64,000 nt of DNA from Sanguibacter gelidistatuariae (GCF_900096585.1 NZ_FMYH01000003.1:1-64000), one strand, 5' to 3'. Counted from the stretch's first letter, positions 47,009 to 55,876 are shown. Notes: generated from the sequence alone by a model not told the origin. Numbers and translations are program-made.

Positions 47009-48282
47009 CCGCCTCAACAGAATTGGTCACCAAGGCCCCCGCGGTCACAGCCAAGCGGAGCTGGAAGCTCCCCATCACCCTCGCGATCTTCGGTGTGCTC
47101 TCCCTGATCCTCTTCGGGCTCCTCGCTCCGTCGGGACAGACCACAAGGTTTGGCCTGTCGACGAGCACCGACTTCGTGACCTTCGACCCCGTGGCACTGC
47201 CCTCGAGGGCGACCGCCATCATCCTCTCCCTGGCGTCCCTGCTCCTCGCGGCCTACTCCTTCGTGCGCGTGCGGGCAAGCCAGCGCGTCGGCCGGTGGGT
47301 CCCCGCACTCTTCGGGGTCATCTGGGTGCTCACGTTCTTGGTCTGGGCCGTCGCAGACAAGAGCACCTCCTTGGTGAGCCTGCTCCAAGGGTCGCTTCTC
47401 CTCGCGGTCCCGCTGGCCTTCGGTGCCCTCGGCGGGGTGCTCAATGAGCGAGCCGGCGTGGTCAACATCGCCATCGAGGGCCAGCTGCTGACTGGCGCCT
47501 TTGGTGCCGCGGTCGTGGCCTCCATGGTGGGGAACGCCTACGTGGGTCTGTTGGCTGCACCCATCGCGGGCTTGCTCATCGGCGTGATGCTCGCGCTCTT
47601 CACGGTCAAGTACGCAGTCAACCAGATCATCGTCGGTGTTGTGCTCAACGTCTTCGCGGTCGGGTTGACAAGCTTCTTGTTCAGCTCGGTGCTCAAGGAG
47701 AACGCTGGCACTCTCAACTCGCCGCCACGACTCGCGGCCCTCCCGATCCCGGTGCTGTCAGAGATCCCGGTGATCGGACCGGTCCTGTTCCGGCAGTCGA
47801 TCATCGTCTATCTGCTGTACGTCGCCGTGGCCGTCATCACCGTCGCGTTGTTCCGCACCCGCTGGGGACTGCGGGTGCGCGCCGTCGGCGAGTACCCGCA
47901 GGGCGCCGACACCGTGGGCATCAACGTCAACCGGACCCGCTGGGGCAATGTCCTCCTCGGGTCGATGGTTGCCGGACTGGGTGGTGCGTTCTTCACGATC
48001 GGTTCGGTGGGGGCCTTCGGCCAGGAGATGACGGCCGGAAAGGGGTACATCGCCCTTGCCGCGATGATCCTGGGCCGGTGGACGCCCATCGGGTCGCTCG
48101 GAGCAGCCCTGCTGTTCGGCTTCGCCGACAAGCTCCAGCAGGTCCTCGGAGTCCTCGAGACACCAATCCCCAACCAGTTCATGCTCATGCTGCCGTATGT
48201 CGTCACGATCATCGCGGTCGCGGGCCTCGTGGGTCGTGTGCGCGGCCCGGCGGCGGCTGGCGAACCGTATCTGAAGGAATGA
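47005..48282 (+). CDS. nucleoside ABC transporter permease 2 (NupC/YufQ-like)
   Basis: A 425-residue permease partner. The N-terminal 100 residues include three helices not found in shorter homologues. The family part begins PLAFGALGGVLNERAGVVNI AIEGQLL and continues with YAVNQIIVGVVLNVFAVGLT and WGLRVRAVGEYPQGADTVGI. It overlaps the first permease stop. Its stop overlaps the run of three ATG codons before the cytidine deaminase gene, so uptake and the first catabolic enzyme are translated together. Confidence 0.92.
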   Translation: MTASTELVTKAPAVTAKRSWKLPITLAIFGVLSLILFGLLAPSGQTTRFGLSTSTDFVTFDPVALPSRATAIILSLASLLLAAYSFVRVRASQRVGRWVPALFGVIWVLTFLVWAVADKSTSLVSLLQGSLLLAVPLAFGALGGVLNERAGVVNIAIEGQLLTGAFGAAVVASMVGNAYVGLLAAPIAGLLIGVMLALFTVKYAVNQIIVGVVLNVFAVGLTSFLFSSVLKENAGTLNSPPRLAALPIPVLSEIPVIGPVLFRQSIIVYLLYVAVAVITVALFRTRWGLRVRAVGEYPQGADTVGINVNRTRWGNVLLGSMVAGLGGAFFTIGSVGAFGQEMTAGKGYIALAAMILGRWTPIGSLGAALLFGFADKLQQVLGVLETPIPNQFMLMLPYVVTIIAVAGLVGRVRGPAAAGEPYLKE

Positions 48283-48284
48283 TG

Positions 48285-48692
48285 ATGGACGACGCACGTG
48301 GTATCGACTGGGCGGCGCTGCGCAGCGCCGCCCAGGACATCATGACCAAGGCCTACGCCCCCTACTCGAAGTTCCCGGTGGGTGCCGCGGCCCTCGTCGA
48401 CGACGGCCGCATCGTCGTCGGCTGCAACGTCGAGAACGCGGCCTACGGCGTCGTGCTGTGCGCCGAGTGCGGGCTGATCTCGGCGCTGGCGGCCTCCGGC
48501 GGCGGCAAGCTCGTGGCGTTCACCTGCGTGGACGGCCACGGCAACACCCTCATGCCGTGCGGGCGCTGCCGCCAGCTGCTCTGGGAGCACGGCGGACCAG
48601 AGCTGCTCGTAGAGACCACCCGCGGTATCAAAGACATGACCGAGGTGCTTCCTGACGCCTTCGGACCGGACGACCTCATCACGCGAGCATGA
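48285..48692 (+). CDS. cdd: cytidine deaminase
   Basis: Zinc enzyme converting (deoxy)cytidine to (deoxy)uridine. The 135 residues have the homotetrameric-type motifs: AYAPYSKFPVGAAALVDDGR, NVENAAYGVVLCAECGL (Cys-Ala-Glu active site) and MPCGRCRQLLWEHG (two zinc Cys). Of three consecutive ATG codons (48279, 48282, 48285) the last has the best spacing to AAGGA. It is translationally linked to the importer genes and lies 37 bp ahead of deoA. Confidence 0.95.
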   Translation: MDDARGIDWAALRSAAQDIMTKAYAPYSKFPVGAAALVDDGRIVVGCNVENAAYGVVLCAECGLISALAASGGGKLVAFTCVDGHGNTLMPCGRCRQLLWEHGGPELLVETTRGIKDMTEVLPDAFGPDDLITRA

Positions 48693-48729
48693 TCTGCCCG
48701 CGTCTGAGCATGACGAAGAGAGCCTGACG

Positions 48730-50052
48730 ATGACAAGCGACCTGGCACCGACCACCACCCACGAGGCATTCGACGCCGTTGACGTGATCAGGGTCAAGCG
48801 TGACCGCGGCACGCTGAGCGCCGAGCAGATCGACTGGGTCATCGACGCCTACACCCGGGGCGTCGTCGCCGAGGAGCAGATGGCTGCGCTCAACATGGCC
48901 ATCCTGCTCAACGGTATGGACCGCGCCGAGATCGCCCGGTGGACCGCGGCGATGATTGCCTCGGGGGAGCGGATGGACTTCTCCTCGCTGTCCCGGCCGA
49001 CGTCGGACAAGCACTCGACCGGCGGCGTCGGGGACAAGATCACCCTGCCGCTTGCCCCCCTCGTCGCCGTGTTCGGGGTCGCGGTCCCGCAGCTCTCCGG
49101 CCGCGGGCTGGGCCACACGGGCGGCACCCTCGACAAGCTCGAGTCGATCCCCGGCTGGCGCGCTGCGCTGACCAACGACGAGATGATGGCCCAGCTCGAG
49201 AACGTGGGAGCGGTCATCTGCCAGGCCGGTTCCGGCCTCGCGCCGGCCGACCGCAAGCTCTACGCGCTCCGTGACGTCACCGGGACGGTTGAGGCCATCC
49301 CGCTCATCGCGTCGTCGATCATGAGCAAGAAGATCGCCGAGGGCACCGGGGCGCTCGTGCTCGACGTCAAGGTCGGCTCGGGGGCGTTCATGAAGGACGT
49401 CGCCTCGGCCCGCGAGCTCGCCCGCACCATGGTCGACCTGGGGACCGACGCCGGTGTGCGCACGGTTGCGCTGATCACCGACATGTCGACGCCGCTCGGC
49501 CTGACCGCGGGCAACGCCCTCGAGGTCCGCGAGTCCGTCGAGGTGCTGGCCGGCGGGGGTCCGTGCGACGTCGTCGACCTCACCGTGGCATTGGCTGTGG
49601 AGATGCTCGCCGGGGCCGGACGCGAGGTCGGCGAGAGCGACGTCCGCGCCGCGCTGAGCGACGGCCGGGCGATGGACGTGTGGCGGGCGATGATCTCCGC
49701 CCAGGGCGGCGACGTCGATGCGGTCCTGCCGGTCGCGAAGGAGACCGAGCAGATCCTCGCCACCTCCGACGGCGTGCTCACCCGGCTCGACGCGCTCGAC
49801 GTCGGCGTCGCGGCCTGGCGCCTGGGCGCGGGCCGCGCGCGACGTGAGGATGTGGTCCAGGCCGGTGCCGGCGTGGAGATCCACGCCAAGCCGGGCGATC
49901 GCGTCGTGGCCGGGCAGCCGATCCTCACCCTGCACACAGACACCCCCGAGCGGTTCGCGCGGGCGCTCGAGTCCGCCCGGGCCGGGATCACCGTCGAGGA
50001 GAACCCGGCGACAGTGCCCGCGACCCAGCTCATCATCGACCGTCTCGCCTGA
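48730..50052 (+). CDS. deoA: thymidine phosphorylase
   Basis: Cleaves thymidine/deoxyuridine with phosphate to base and deoxyribose-1-phosphate. The 440 residues show the glycosyltransferase family 3 N-terminal domain, the phosphate-binding DKHSTGGVGDKITLPLAPLV, SGRGLGHTGGTLDKLESIPG, ASSIMSKKIAEGTGALVLDV KVGSGAF and the C-terminal PYNP domain (VQAGAGVEIHAKPGDRVVAG). ATG 48730. It takes the product of Cdd; its own product goes to the mutase and DeoC routes. A hairpin ends the operon 20 bp downstream. Confidence 0.95.
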   Translation: MTSDLAPTTTHEAFDAVDVIRVKRDRGTLSAEQIDWVIDAYTRGVVAEEQMAALNMAILLNGMDRAEIARWTAAMIASGERMDFSSLSRPTSDKHSTGGVGDKITLPLAPLVAVFGVAVPQLSGRGLGHTGGTLDKLESIPGWRAALTNDEMMAQLENVGAVICQAGSGLAPADRKLYALRDVTGTVEAIPLIASSIMSKKIAEGTGALVLDVKVGSGAFMKDVASARELARTMVDLGTDAGVRTVALITDMSTPLGLTAGNALEVRESVEVLAGGGPCDVVDLTVALAVEMLAGAGREVGESDVRAALSDGRAMDVWRAMISAQGGDVDAVLPVAKETEQILATSDGVLTRLDALDVGVAAWRLGAGRARREDVVQAGAGVEIHAKPGDRVVAGQPILTLHTDTPERFARALESARAGITVEENPATVPATQLIIDRLA

Positions 50053-50071
50053 CCGTTCACCGCGGCATGGA

Positions 50072-50101
50072 GTACCGGTGCGCACCGTCGCGCACCGGTA
50101 C
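50072..50101 (+). terminator. terminator hairpin after deoA
   Basis: A 12-bp stem GTACCGGTGCGC/GCGCACCGGTAC (50072-50083 and 50090-50101) with a 6-nt loop, closing the nucleoside-uptake operon. Confidence 0.75.
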
Positions 50102-50195
50102 GTTGGTCGAAACTGGTACTACAAGTGCGACATTTTTTCAATGCTGCTAAGTTGTGGCTTGCGCCAACGAAGGTGCAATCATCAAAGGTGATGGC

Positions 50196-50735
50196 GTGAA
50201 GAAGAAGATTGTCGGAACGTATATCTCGTTGGGTCTTTCTGTTGGTCTGACGGGACTGTCCTCTGTCCCTGCCCAGGCGGCGAGCTACTGCTCTGGCACG
50301 AGCTATTCGGGTATGTGCTACACCACCTTGCTGTCCGATCAGAGCTCGGTGGTGGTTGAGTCCATTCCGCTGTCAAACACCAGCATGGTCGATGCAACCA
50401 TGACGTGCGTATTTGGTCAGGTGATCACGAAGACCATGACGGCGACCAGCCCTTCGGGCGTTTCTGCCCCGGCGTCGATCAAGGCGGGAATCCTTGCGAG
50501 CGTCGATGCAACGGTGAGCCTCCCCCTTGCGATGTCGATCTCCCAGTCCGGGGCGCAGGCGAACCCCGTGGCCGCCCAGTACTTTGTGCAGCCTGGACAG
50601 AACGTTTCCTGCAACCGCGTGTACACGGAAGTGACGGCGACCGTCAGGGTGACGTCGTACTCTGGCAGCGGCGTTTCTGTGGTCGGTACGTATGCGACCA
50701 AGATCCCGTCCGGCGTCCGAGTTGAGAATCGATAG
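50196..50735 (+). CDS. secreted cysteine-containing hypothetical protein of low GC
   Basis: A 179-residue protein with a classical signal peptide VKKKIVGTYISLGLSVGLTG LSSVPAQA and a likely cut before ASYCSG. The mature part is Ser/Thr/Val-rich with four cysteines (SYCSGT, GMCYTT, MTCVFG, VSCNRV) and alternating beta-type strands. It looks like a small disulfide-bonded beta protein. I recognise no family. GTG 50196 is near a weak AAGGTGAT; GTG/ATG choices upstream lack a signal peptide. Base composition is clearly more AT-rich than its neighbours, as is the promoter side (AT-rich run near 50132-50137), which suggests recent acquisition. Confidence 0.65.
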   Translation: MKKKIVGTYISLGLSVGLTGLSSVPAQAASYCSGTSYSGMCYTTLLSDQSSVVVESIPLSNTSMVDATMTCVFGQVITKTMTATSPSGVSAPASIKAGILASVDATVSLPLAMSISQSGAQANPVAAQYFVQPGQNVSCNRVYTEVTATVRVTSYSGSGVSVVGTYATKIPSGVRVENR

Positions 50736-50837
50736 TTGATTCAAGCCACTCGCGCGGGCGCGCAAGTCCGCCTCCTGCCCCCCCGCTCCTGCCCACCCGC
50801 CCGGCGGCGGGCGACCGGCGGGGCTTAGGGTGAGGGC

Positions 50838-51254
50838 GTGGTCAACCTGCGTAAACAAGACGGCCCGTCCGCTGACGAAGATCGCGATGCCCGGCGCCCC
50901 GCCGCGGTCTACGGCGTCGGCTCCGAGCCCGACGCGCGGTTCTCCCTCGCCAATGAGCGGACTGCGCTGGCATGGGTCCGCACGGGGCTGGGCCTGGTCG
51001 CCGGGGGAGTCGCGCTGACCTCCTTCTCGACCTTTGCCGAGGTGCCGGTCCTGCTGGAGATCGTCGCGGCGATCGCCTGCCTCGCCGGGGCGAGCCTCGC
51101 GGTCTACGCCCTGCGGTCCTGGAAGCACCACGAGATCGCGCTGCGCACCGGCTCGCCGCTGCCGGCGCCGACAGCCCTGCCGCTGCTCGTCGGTGGAGTG
51201 GTCGCGATGGCCCTGCTGCTCACCGGGTACGCGATCGCCTCGATCCTGGGCTGA
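50838..51254 (+). CDS. DUF202 (YidH-type) membrane protein 1
   Basis: A 138-residue protein. After a polar N terminus it has the DUF202 opening DARFSLANERTALAWVRTGL GLVAGGVAL and three membrane helices in all. The family has no settled function in bacteria. It is followed 11 bp later by a second DUF202 gene and then by a gene overlapping that one. GTG 50838 is the start. Confidence 0.85.
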   Translation: MVNLRKQDGPSADEDRDARRPAAVYGVGSEPDARFSLANERTALAWVRTGLGLVAGGVALTSFSTFAEVPVLLEIVAAIACLAGASLAVYALRSWKHHEIALRTGSPLPAPTALPLLVGGVVAMALLLTGYAIASILG

Positions 51255-51265
51255 CCGGTCCCGAC

Positions 51266-51610
51266 GTGAGCAGCCCCGACGAAGGCCCCGAGCGGGCGGC
51301 GCCCTCGGGCGCCCAGCCCGAACGCACCGCGCTGGCCTGGCACCGCACCGTCATGGGTACGGTCGTCGGGTCGTTGCTGCTCGCCATGACGGCCATCCGC
51401 ACCCACGCCCCGGTCCTGGCGATCGCCGCGGCGGGCGTCGCCGTCTACGTCGCGCTGCGCCTCATGGTCGCCAGCCCGGCCCGCTCGCTCCGCGTGGGCA
51501 CCCACACCCAGGTATGGCCCGGACTCGTCCGGATCGCCTGGTCCGTGGCCTGCCTCGGGGCACTCGGCGCGATGACGGCGCTGATCAGGGTGTGGGCACC
51601 GTGGTCGTGA
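51266..51610 (+). CDS. DUF202 membrane protein 2
   Basis: A 114-residue DUF202 protein: SGAQPERTALAWHRTVMGTV is the conserved first block (E-R-T-x-L-A-W), followed by three helices and a short loop RSLRVGTHTQVWP. It is a diverged partner of the preceding gene; paired DUF202 genes are frequent in Actinobacteria and may form a heteromer (inference). GTG 51266 is the start. The stop overlaps the next gene (GTGA at 51607-51610). Confidence 0.8.
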   Translation: MSSPDEGPERAAPSGAQPERTALAWHRTVMGTVVGSLLLAMTAIRTHAPVLAIAAAGVAVYVALRLMVASPARSLRVGTHTQVWPGLVRIAWSVACLGALGAMTALIRVWAPWS

Positions 51611-52416
51611 CGGGCCGCCCCGGGCGCCAGCTCTCCACGCTCCTACACGCCCTCGGCGCCGGGCGACGAGCCCTGCCGCCCCTGCCGCCCCTGCCGCCGC
51701 CCGTGGCCGGGGATGTGGGAGCCGTCCGGCGCGTCGTCGCACTGTTCGGTGCGGACCGTCCGGTCCAGGCCGATCCGACGACGTGCGGCTCGGCCGCGCT
51801 CGTGATGCTCGCCGCCGCCGGCGACCCTCGGGTGGCCCGGTGGCTGGCGACCGGGGAGGCGGAGCCCGGCGCGAGCACCGCGCCCGAGCTCGGGTGGCTC
51901 GACCAGACGGTGCTCGACGGCGCGCACCAGGCGACCCCGACGACGCGCTTCGGAGCGCTCCAGCAGGCTGTCAAGGTTCGGAGCAACCGGCGTGCACTCC
52001 TCGGACTCAGCTGGCCGAGCGGGCTGGGCACCCCGCCCTGGGGTGCCCAGCGGGTGGCGCGCTTCGGGGCCGTCCGGTACGCCCACCGCCTCCTCGTGGA
52101 TACCAGCCCCGGCCAGTCCGGCCCGCTGCTCGACCACGCGATCGCGTCTGCTCGCCGCGGCCTGCCCGTGCCGTTCTATACCGGCGGGGACACCCGCGGG
52201 GGGCTCGGCGCGGCCGTGCCGCGCCACGTCGTCGTGCTCACGAGCCCGGACGGGGTGGCGCTCGAGGTCTACGAGCCGTCGGTCGGGCGGATGCTGGCCA
52301 TCACCCCCGACGAGCTGGCCCAGGGCGGGAGCAGTCGCCCGGCCTACGGGAACTGGTCGCACGTGACCTGGGTGCTGCTTCCGGTGGCGCCGGACCGATC
52401 GCCGCCGCCGGGCTGA
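51607..52416 (+). CDS. C39-like cysteine-peptidase-fold protein (putative)
   Basis: A 269-residue protein translationally coupled to the second DUF202 gene. No signal peptide is evident. It shows QADPTTCGSAALVMLAAAGD with Cys60 at the start of a helix, and PRHVVVLTSPDGVALEVYEP SVGRM with His207. This is the Cys ... His-V-V-L ... (D/E)-P-x-x-G layout of C39-like peptidases, with Glu223 in the usual Asp place. The insert around 84-160 and a Pro-rich N terminus are unassigned. Whether it is an active peptidase is open. The family call is by eye only. Confidence 0.55.
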   Translation: MTGRPGRQLSTLLHALGAGRRALPPLPPLPPPVAGDVGAVRRVVALFGADRPVQADPTTCGSAALVMLAAAGDPRVARWLATGEAEPGASTAPELGWLDQTVLDGAHQATPTTRFGALQQAVKVRSNRRALLGLSWPSGLGTPPWGAQRVARFGAVRYAHRLLVDTSPGQSGPLLDHAIASARRGLPVPFYTGGDTRGGLGAAVPRHVVVLTSPDGVALEVYEPSVGRMLAITPDELAQGGSSRPAYGNWSHVTWVLLPVAPDRSPPPG

Positions 52417-52511
52417 CCGTCGCCCCACTGACCGTCGCCCCCGCGGGCCGGGGTGGCGGGGGAGCCATCCCGGGGTGAGCATGGGAGGACCCCGCCACCA
52501 GGAGGACGACC

Positions 52512-52748
52512 ATGAGCACCGTGCCCGGCGACGACGCACTGCGCGACGCGGGCTTGACCCGCCCCGACCTCGAGGACACGATCAACCTCGCGGAGGAGGT
52601 GACGGGCGGCGAAGGGGCCCTCGGCGACGACCTCGAGGAGTACCACCCAGGGACCCCCCGGCCCGACCTCTCCGACGAGGCCGACGAGGCGGACGTCGTC
52701 GAGCAGGCGTGGGCGGTCCCCGAGGGCGACGACGAGGCCCGCCAGTGA
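52512..52748 (+). CDS. small acidic hypothetical protein
   Basis: A 78-residue, strongly acidic protein (many D and E; about pI 4 by composition). It starts at ATG 52512 behind a good AGGAGG at 6-bp spacing, so translation is credible. It has no membrane helix and no recognisable domain; a conserved-looking helix is RPDLEDTINLAEEVTGG. It sits alone between the peptidase-like gene and adenosine deaminase, both on the same strand. Confidence 0.65.
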   Translation: MSTVPGDDALRDAGLTRPDLEDTINLAEEVTGGEGALGDDLEEYHPGTPRPDLSDEADEADVVEQAWAVPEGDDEARQ

Positions 52749-52816
52749 CCGGAGCTCCTGCTCCTGGAACCCCGAATTCGTGAGTGCCGGCGGGCGACCG
52801 GCGGTACCGTTGGGGC

Positions 52817-53893
52817 ATGACTTCTGACCTGCCCATCTCTGCCCTGCCCAAGGTCGTCCTGCACGACCACCTCGACGGCGGACTGCGCCCGCAGACCATC
52901 ATCGACCTCGCCGCCGCGGCCGGCCACGAGTTGCCCACGACCGACGCCGAGGAGCTGCGCGCGTGGTTCGTCGCGGCCGCCGACTCGGGCTCCCTCGTGC
53001 GCTACCTGGAGACCTTCGACCACACGATCGCCGTCATGCAGACCCGCGAGGGCCTGAGCCGGGTCGCCCGCGAGTCCGTGCTCGACCTCGCCGCCGACGG
53101 CGTCGTCTACGCCGAGCAGCGCTGGGCGCCCGAGCAGCACCTCACCCAGGGCCTCTCCCTCCAGGACACCGTCGACGCCGTCCAGGCTGGCTTCGCCGAG
53201 GGCGTCGCCCTCGCCGCCGAGCAGGGCCGCACGATCCGCGTGGGCCAGCTCGTCACGGCCATGCGTCACGCCGACCGCTGGGACGAGATCGCCGAGCTGG
53301 CACTGGCGAACCGGGACCGCGGAGTCGTCGGCTTCGACATCGCCGGCGCCGAGGACGGCTTCCTGCCCTCCCGCTTCCCGTCCGTGTGGCGCACCCTCAA
53401 CGACGCGTCCTTCCCGGTGACGATCCATGCGGGCGAGGCGGCCGGCGTCGAGTCGATCGCCGAGGCCGTCCACCTGGGACAGGCCAGCCGGATCGGCCAC
53501 GGCGTGCGCATCGTCGAGGACATCACCGGCCTGGACACCGACGCCCCCACGCTCGGTCTGATCGCCGCTTGGGTACGGGACAACCAGATCCCGCTCGAGC
53601 TGTGCCCCTCCTCCAACCTGCAGACCGGCGCGGCCGTGTCGATCGCCGCGCACCCGATCTCCCGGCTGCGTGACCTCGACTTCGCGGTGACGATCAACAC
53701 CGACAACCGGCTCATGTCCGGGACCACCATGACCAAGGAGATGACGCTGCTCGTCGAGGAGGCCGGCTGGACCCTCGACGACCTGCGCGACGCCACCCTC
53801 GCGGCCGCCTGGAGCGCGTTCATCCACCACGACGAGCGCCACGCCCTCGGCGAGCAGATCCTCGAGGGCTACGCGCAGGCCGCGCAGGCCTGA
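52817..53893 (+). CDS. add: adenosine deaminase
   Basis: Zinc metallo-amidohydrolase converting (deoxy)adenosine to (deoxy)inosine. The 358 residues begin [20 protein letters not shown] (H-x-H metal site). [52 protein letters not shown] and [13 protein letters not shown] (final Asp) follow in the family order. ATG 52817 is the start. Together with the importer and purine nucleoside phosphorylase (61.6 kb) it forms the purine arm of nucleoside salvage. deoC follows on the same strand after a hairpin and short tandem repeats. Confidence 0.95.
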   Translation: MTSDLPISALPKVVLHDHLDGGLRPQTIIDLAAAAGHELPTTDAEELRAWFVAAADSGSLVRYLETFDHTIAVMQTREGLSRVARESVLDLAADGVVYAEQRWAPEQHLTQGLSLQDTVDAVQAGFAEGVALAAEQGRTIRVGQLVTAMRHADRWDEIAELALANRDRGVVGFDIAGAEDGFLPSRFPSVWRTLNDASFPVTIHAGEAAGVESIAEAVHLGQASRIGHGVRIVEDITGLDTDAPTLGLIAAWVRDNQIPLELCPSSNLQTGAAVSIAAHPISRLRDLDFAVTINTDNRLMSGTTMTKEMTLLVEEAGWTLDDLRDATLAAAWSAFIHHDERHALGEQILEGYAQAAQA

Positions 53894-53910
53894 CGAGCAC
53901 GACCGATCAC

Positions 53911-53968
53911 GCACGACCGCCGAAGCACGACCGCCGAGGGGGCGGCACACCCATCGCCACCCCCTCGG
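53911..53968 (+). repeat. tandem 14-bp repeat followed by a hairpin between add and deoC
   Basis: GCACGACCGCCGA occurs at 53911-53923 and again at 53925-53937, with a related GCACGACCG copy just upstream. The second copy runs into a 9-bp stem CCGAGGGGG (53934-53942) and CCCCCTCGG (53960-53968). It may attenuate transcription into deoC. Confidence 0.5.
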
Positions 53969-53994
53969 TGCCACCCACCGAAGACGGAGAGAAA

Positions 53995-54705
53995 ATGAGC
54001 CACTCACCCCTCACCCCCGCAGAGCTTGCCGCGCGCGTCGACCACACGCTGCTCAAGCCCGAGTCCACCCCAGCCGACGTGGCAGCCCTGGCCGAGGAGG
54101 CGGACGAGCTTGGCGTGTACTCGATCTGCGTCTCTCCGTCGATGCTGCCGGTCGCGCTGCCGGCAGGCAGCACGCTGAAGATCGCCACGGTGTGCGGTTT
54201 CCCCTCCGGCAAGCACCACAGCCAGATCAAGGCCGCCGAGGCGGCACACTCGGTGGCCGACGGCGCGCACGAGGTGGACATGGTCATCAACCTCGGCGCG
54301 GTCAAGGCAGGGGAGTGGGAGGACGTCGAGGCGGACATCGCCGCGGTGCGCGCCGCGGCCCCGCACCCGACCGTGCTCAAGGTGATCATCGAGTCCGCTG
54401 CGTTGACCGACGACGAGATCGTCGCCGCGTGCCGGGCGAGCGAGTCCGCCGGCGCGGACTTCGTCAAGACGTCGACCGGGTTCCACCCGGCCGGCGGGGC
54501 GAGCGTGCACGCGGTCGAGCTCATGGCAGCGACCGTCGGTGGCCGGCTCGGGGTCAAGGCCAGCGGCGGGGTGCGCACGGCCGCCGACGCGCTCGCGATG
54601 ATCGCAGCGGGTGCAACCCGGCTCGGGCTGTCCGGGACCGCGTCGGTCCTGGCCGGGCTCGACGGCGAGGGTGCGCCAGACAGCGCCGATGCGGGCGGCT
54701 ACTGA
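53995..54705 (+). CDS. deoC: deoxyribose-phosphate aldolase
   Basis: Cleaves deoxyribose-5-phosphate to acetaldehyde and glyceraldehyde-3-phosphate, the last step of deoxynucleoside breakdown. The 236-residue TIM barrel shows [17 protein letters not shown] at the start, [58 protein letters not shown] (Schiff-base region), [18 protein letters not shown] (catalytic Lys) and [17 protein letters not shown] 53995 follows GGAGAG. The upstream enzyme that would supply its substrate (phosphopentomutase) is not next to it but may be the mutase at 59.8 kb. Confidence 0.95.
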   Translation: MSHSPLTPAELAARVDHTLLKPESTPADVAALAEEADELGVYSICVSPSMLPVALPAGSTLKIATVCGFPSGKHHSQIKAAEAAHSVADGAHEVDMVINLGAVKAGEWEDVEADIAAVRAAAPHPTVLKVIIESAALTDDEIVAACRASESAGADFVKTSTGFHPAGGASVHAVELMAATVGGRLGVKASGGVRTAADALAMIAAGATRLGLSGTASVLAGLDGEGAPDSADAGGY

Positions 54706-54777
54706 CAGGACCGCCGGGTCTAGTCTGGATGTAGGTGGTCCTGCCGTGCAGGGCGGCCCCGTTCTCTGGAGGTAGCG

Positions 54778-55233
54778 ATGGCGTTGGGATTGCGCGAACA
54801 GCTCGTAGGCGCGTGGAAGCTCGTGTCGTACCGCGAGATTCCGGTCGATGGTTCGGAACCTTTCGAACCCTTGGGCAGCACCGCGAGCGGGTTGATCATC
54901 TACACGCCGGACGGGTACATGTCGGCCCAGCTCTCGGCATCGGGGCGAGAGAACTTCGCGTCCGGCGACTGGTTCGCGGGGACCGACGCGGAATACAAGG
55001 CGGAAGCCTCTACCTACATCGCCTACTCGGGACCGTTCCACGTCGACGAGGAGCAGGGCACCCTCACGCATTCGATGTTCGTGTCGTTGTTCCCGGACTG
55101 GACGGGCCAGACCCAGCCGCGCGTGGTGTCGATCGACGGTGAGTTCCTGCACCTCGGCACGGCCTCACCCATCGTCTCCGGGGGAAGGACCGTGAACTCG
55201 ACGCTGACCTGGCGTCGAGCAGAGCCGAACTGA
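54778..55233 (+). CDS. lipocalin-like domain protein
   Basis: A 151-residue protein of the lipocalin_5 type: LREQLVGAWKLVSYREIPVD then GLIIYTPDGYMSAQLSASGR, with SYREIP in the usual V-S-W/Y region. Beta-strand-rich, without a signal peptide. Its members are small ligand-binding barrels of unknown substrate, often next to dehydrogenases. ATG 54778 follows GGAGGT at 5-bp spacing. The following frame is a decayed short-chain dehydrogenase, perhaps a former partner. Confidence 0.8.
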   Translation: MALGLREQLVGAWKLVSYREIPVDGSEPFEPLGSTASGLIIYTPDGYMSAQLSASGRENFASGDWFAGTDAEYKAEASTYIAYSGPFHVDEEQGTLTHSMFVSLFPDWTGQTQPRVVSIDGEFLHLGTASPIVSGGRTVNSTLTWRRAEPN

Positions 55234-55246
55234 AGCAGAGCCGAAC

Positions 55247-55743
55247 GTGACGGAGGCCGCATCGACCCTGGGCGGCATCGATGTGCTGGTCAACAATGCA
55301 GGCATCTCGGGGCCGACGGCGTCGGTCGAGGAGATGGCCCCTGACGCCTGGGATGCGGTGCTCGCAGTCAATCTCACGGGAACGTTCAATGTGACCCGGC
55401 TGTCGATTCCGCACCTGAAGCGATCGGAAGCCGGGGTGGTGATCATCATGTCGTCCGTCGGAGGCCGGTTCGGGTATCCGGAGCGCAGTCCGTACGCGAC
55501 CACCAAGCGTGGACCCAGAGCCGTGGACGGGGACCGCATCCACAGGGTGCTGCAGGGACGGGCCGACGCGAACGGGAAGACTCTGGACGAGGTGACCGAG
55601 GACGCGCTGAGCATCCAAGCGCTGAAGCGCTTCGTGGACCCGGCGGACATCGCCGCGCTGTGCGTCTCCTCGCCTCCGACAGTGCCAAGTCGATCTCGGG
55701 CCAGACCATCCCGATCGCCGGGGGCTCAAGAACCGCTCAATGA
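55247..55743 (+). pseudogene. short-chain dehydrogenase/reductase relic
   Basis: What remains of an SDR gene. The N-terminal Rossmann strand with the G-x-x-x-G-x-G motif is missing: the frame begins near TEAASTLGGIDVLVNNAGIS. Residues NNAG, NLTGTFNVTRLSIPHLKRSE and IIMSSVGG are intact. After the catalytic YATTK the sequence jumps (RGPRAVDGDRIHRVLQGRAD), losing about 25 residues of the normal helix and P-G loop. Near 55664 it shifts frame, continuing LLASDSAKSISGQTIPIAGG in another frame to a stop at 55741. At least three lesions, so not functional. Confidence 0.85.
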
Positions 55744-55857
55744 GGCAGATTGCCGTGGAGTGCTTCTCCCGGCGGCACCAGCGCTGGGGCAGGCGTTGAT
55801 CAGGACCGGCTACGGGCAGGGAGCGCCGATCGTGGTCTCCACCGTCCCCATCCGGGC

Positions 55858-55876
55858 TTAGGGTAGCCTTAGTGCC
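55858..55876 (+). promoter_or_regulatory. possible DtxR/IdeR iron box upstream of the siderophore-interacting protein gene
   Basis: TTAGGGTAGCCTTAGTGCC lies 18 bp upstream of the TTG start. It matches the 19-bp DtxR/IdeR consensus TTAGGTTAGGCTAACCTAA at about 11 positions, with the left half (TTAGG-TAG) better than the right. The position close to the start would allow repression by iron-loaded regulator. Inference from sequence only. Confidence 0.45.
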
